Assembly: GCA_051294375.1 (NCBI GenBank)
Contig: CM119264.1
Span: 26,781,199-26,845,198, forward strand
Direction: 5' to 3'
DNA from: Paraspadella gotoi
Taxonomy: Eukaryota; Chaetognatha
DNA: 64,000 nucleotides
In this document: positions 63,117 to 64,000 of the stretch, piece after piece
Position numbering within the stretch: position 1 is the first letter of the stretch
Layout of the letters: each line of letters begins with the position of its first letter
Translations under genes and position numbers: made by a program
The notes under the pieces: model-generated
The model's database searches: none
What the model was told of the DNA's origin: nothing
What the model saw: the letters and a program-made list of their open reading frames with translations, nothing else

Positions 63117-64000
63117 CTCTATACAACAACGAAAAGAAAGGATATACCATGGGTTTCTAAGTTAAAAATTATTTTAAATTTAATTTAAAAGTGAAGTATC
63201 GAATATTTAGAATAATTAATTAAGGTTATTCCATTCCACAGCGACGCTTATAAGAATGACAGAAATTCTAAGAAATCACTACCTCGTTTCCACTCCGTAA
63301 TTAATTATAATTCACTCTAAATATACACGTGACAAAAGAGTATTTCATTTTTCCTTCAATTTATTTTCCTTTTGTTAACTGGGATTTCACTTGGACGCCA
63401 TTTTCCTTTTAATTTCATAAATTCCCTTCTCATTTCCCTCGGGTCCTCGACGCTTCTTCCATTTCCACTTTTTTTCTTTTTCTTTTTGTTTTTTTTTATA
63501 AATTATTCTTTTCTATTCTTATTCATCAATGTTTCTCCTTTTTAATTCTTCCCCGAGGAGAGCGTCAAAAGAAGAAGAAAAAAAAGCTCCAATTTTCTTT
63601 TCTTTTTGTTTTTTTTCGTTAATTTTTTCTTTCAAATCGAAGAAGAGTTGATTTCATTACTTCGCACAAGCGTCGCCTTCAGTTTTCTCCTTTTCTTCTC
63701 TTTTTTAATCTGACGACGTGAACAGTTGTGAACGATTTCTTTTTTTAACAGGAAAGAGTTTTTTTTTTCTTACGCCGACAATGTAAGTTTCGTGAACATG
63801 GTTGGTTATTTTTTCAAAGATATGCAATTTTTTGTGACACGCAGTGACGTTGAATCATGGTTGTATTAATATTAGCTTAGGAGAAAAAAACATTTTTATT
63901 TGTTTTGACAAAGAATTAGTGACAATTTGACAGAACATGTCGACTCTGTATTTTTAGAGTCTTCAAATCAGTGTTTGGACAATATTCCAACGTTTTTCTC

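Larger units (their letters stand above)
59881..64000. other. Non-coding region downstream of the kinase
   Basis: No gene recognised. It holds (CT)n at 60449-60483 and 60715-60790, a hairpin at 60987-61076, A/T-rich DNA at 61300-62040, GC-rich ACGCCGG repeats at 62155-62180, (GAT)n/(GAC)n at 62311-62363, a T-run at 63002-63023, a perfect palindrome at 63035-63116 and T-rich DNA to the end. A possible polyadenylation signal AATAAA for the kinase is at 60397-60402. A short frame at 60298-60540 starts MAQSLPQKSYVSTWEVNCW but has no splice support. Confidence 0.65.

Overview
This is eukaryotic, animal-type DNA. It has GT-AG introns of roughly 150-1000 bp, very abundant (GA)n/(CT)n microsatellites, many trinucleotide and minisatellite tracts, A/T-rich intergenic DNA and GC-rich exons, and no bacterial operon structure. 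The one clearly recognisable gene is a testis-specific serine/threonine kinase (TSSK) family gene, an animal family. A compact-intron, simple-repeat-rich invertebrate (an arthropod or crustacean would fit) is my guess, but the sequence does not fix the phylum. Most long open frames in the window are artefacts of simple repeats (poly-Ser/Leu, poly-Arg/Glu).

Layout. 1-4770: non-coding, microsatellite-rich, one doubtful exon. 4779-5430 (-): decayed 3' end of a poly(A)-tailed reverse-transcriptase-type retroelement. 5456-15708 and 15829-25979: two collinear copies of a 10.2 kb block (duplication A) holding exons of a minus-strand unknown gene and a plus-strand Cys-rich exon. 25980-26920: CT-rich minisatellite. 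27330-28375 and 28420-29560: two copies of a 1.1 kb block (duplication C). 29560-33500: non-coding with several minisatellites. 33505-43171 and 43272-52000, plus a partial third copy at 52621-55182: a 9.7 kb block (duplication B) with a Glu-rich minus-strand exon and a plus-strand terminal exon of an unknown gene. 55274-59880: nine-exon TSSK gene. 59881-64000: non-coding, with two striking palindromes.

The copies within A, B and C differ mainly by scattered one-base insertions and deletions that also break exons and splice sites. Assembly gaps of exactly 25 or 100 N lie beside them, and one gap (52001-52209) has the same sequence on both sides. I therefore think the duplications are largely assembly artefacts (long-read gap filling or unmerged haplotypes), not recent biological duplications. 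Gene models inside them are best read as a consensus of the copies.

The TSSK gene is outside the duplicated part and looks intact: all splice phases agree and the catalytic residues are present. Two copies of a dispersed repeat lie in opposite orientation in the introns on either side of its exon 4, which could make a long RNA hairpin around that exon.
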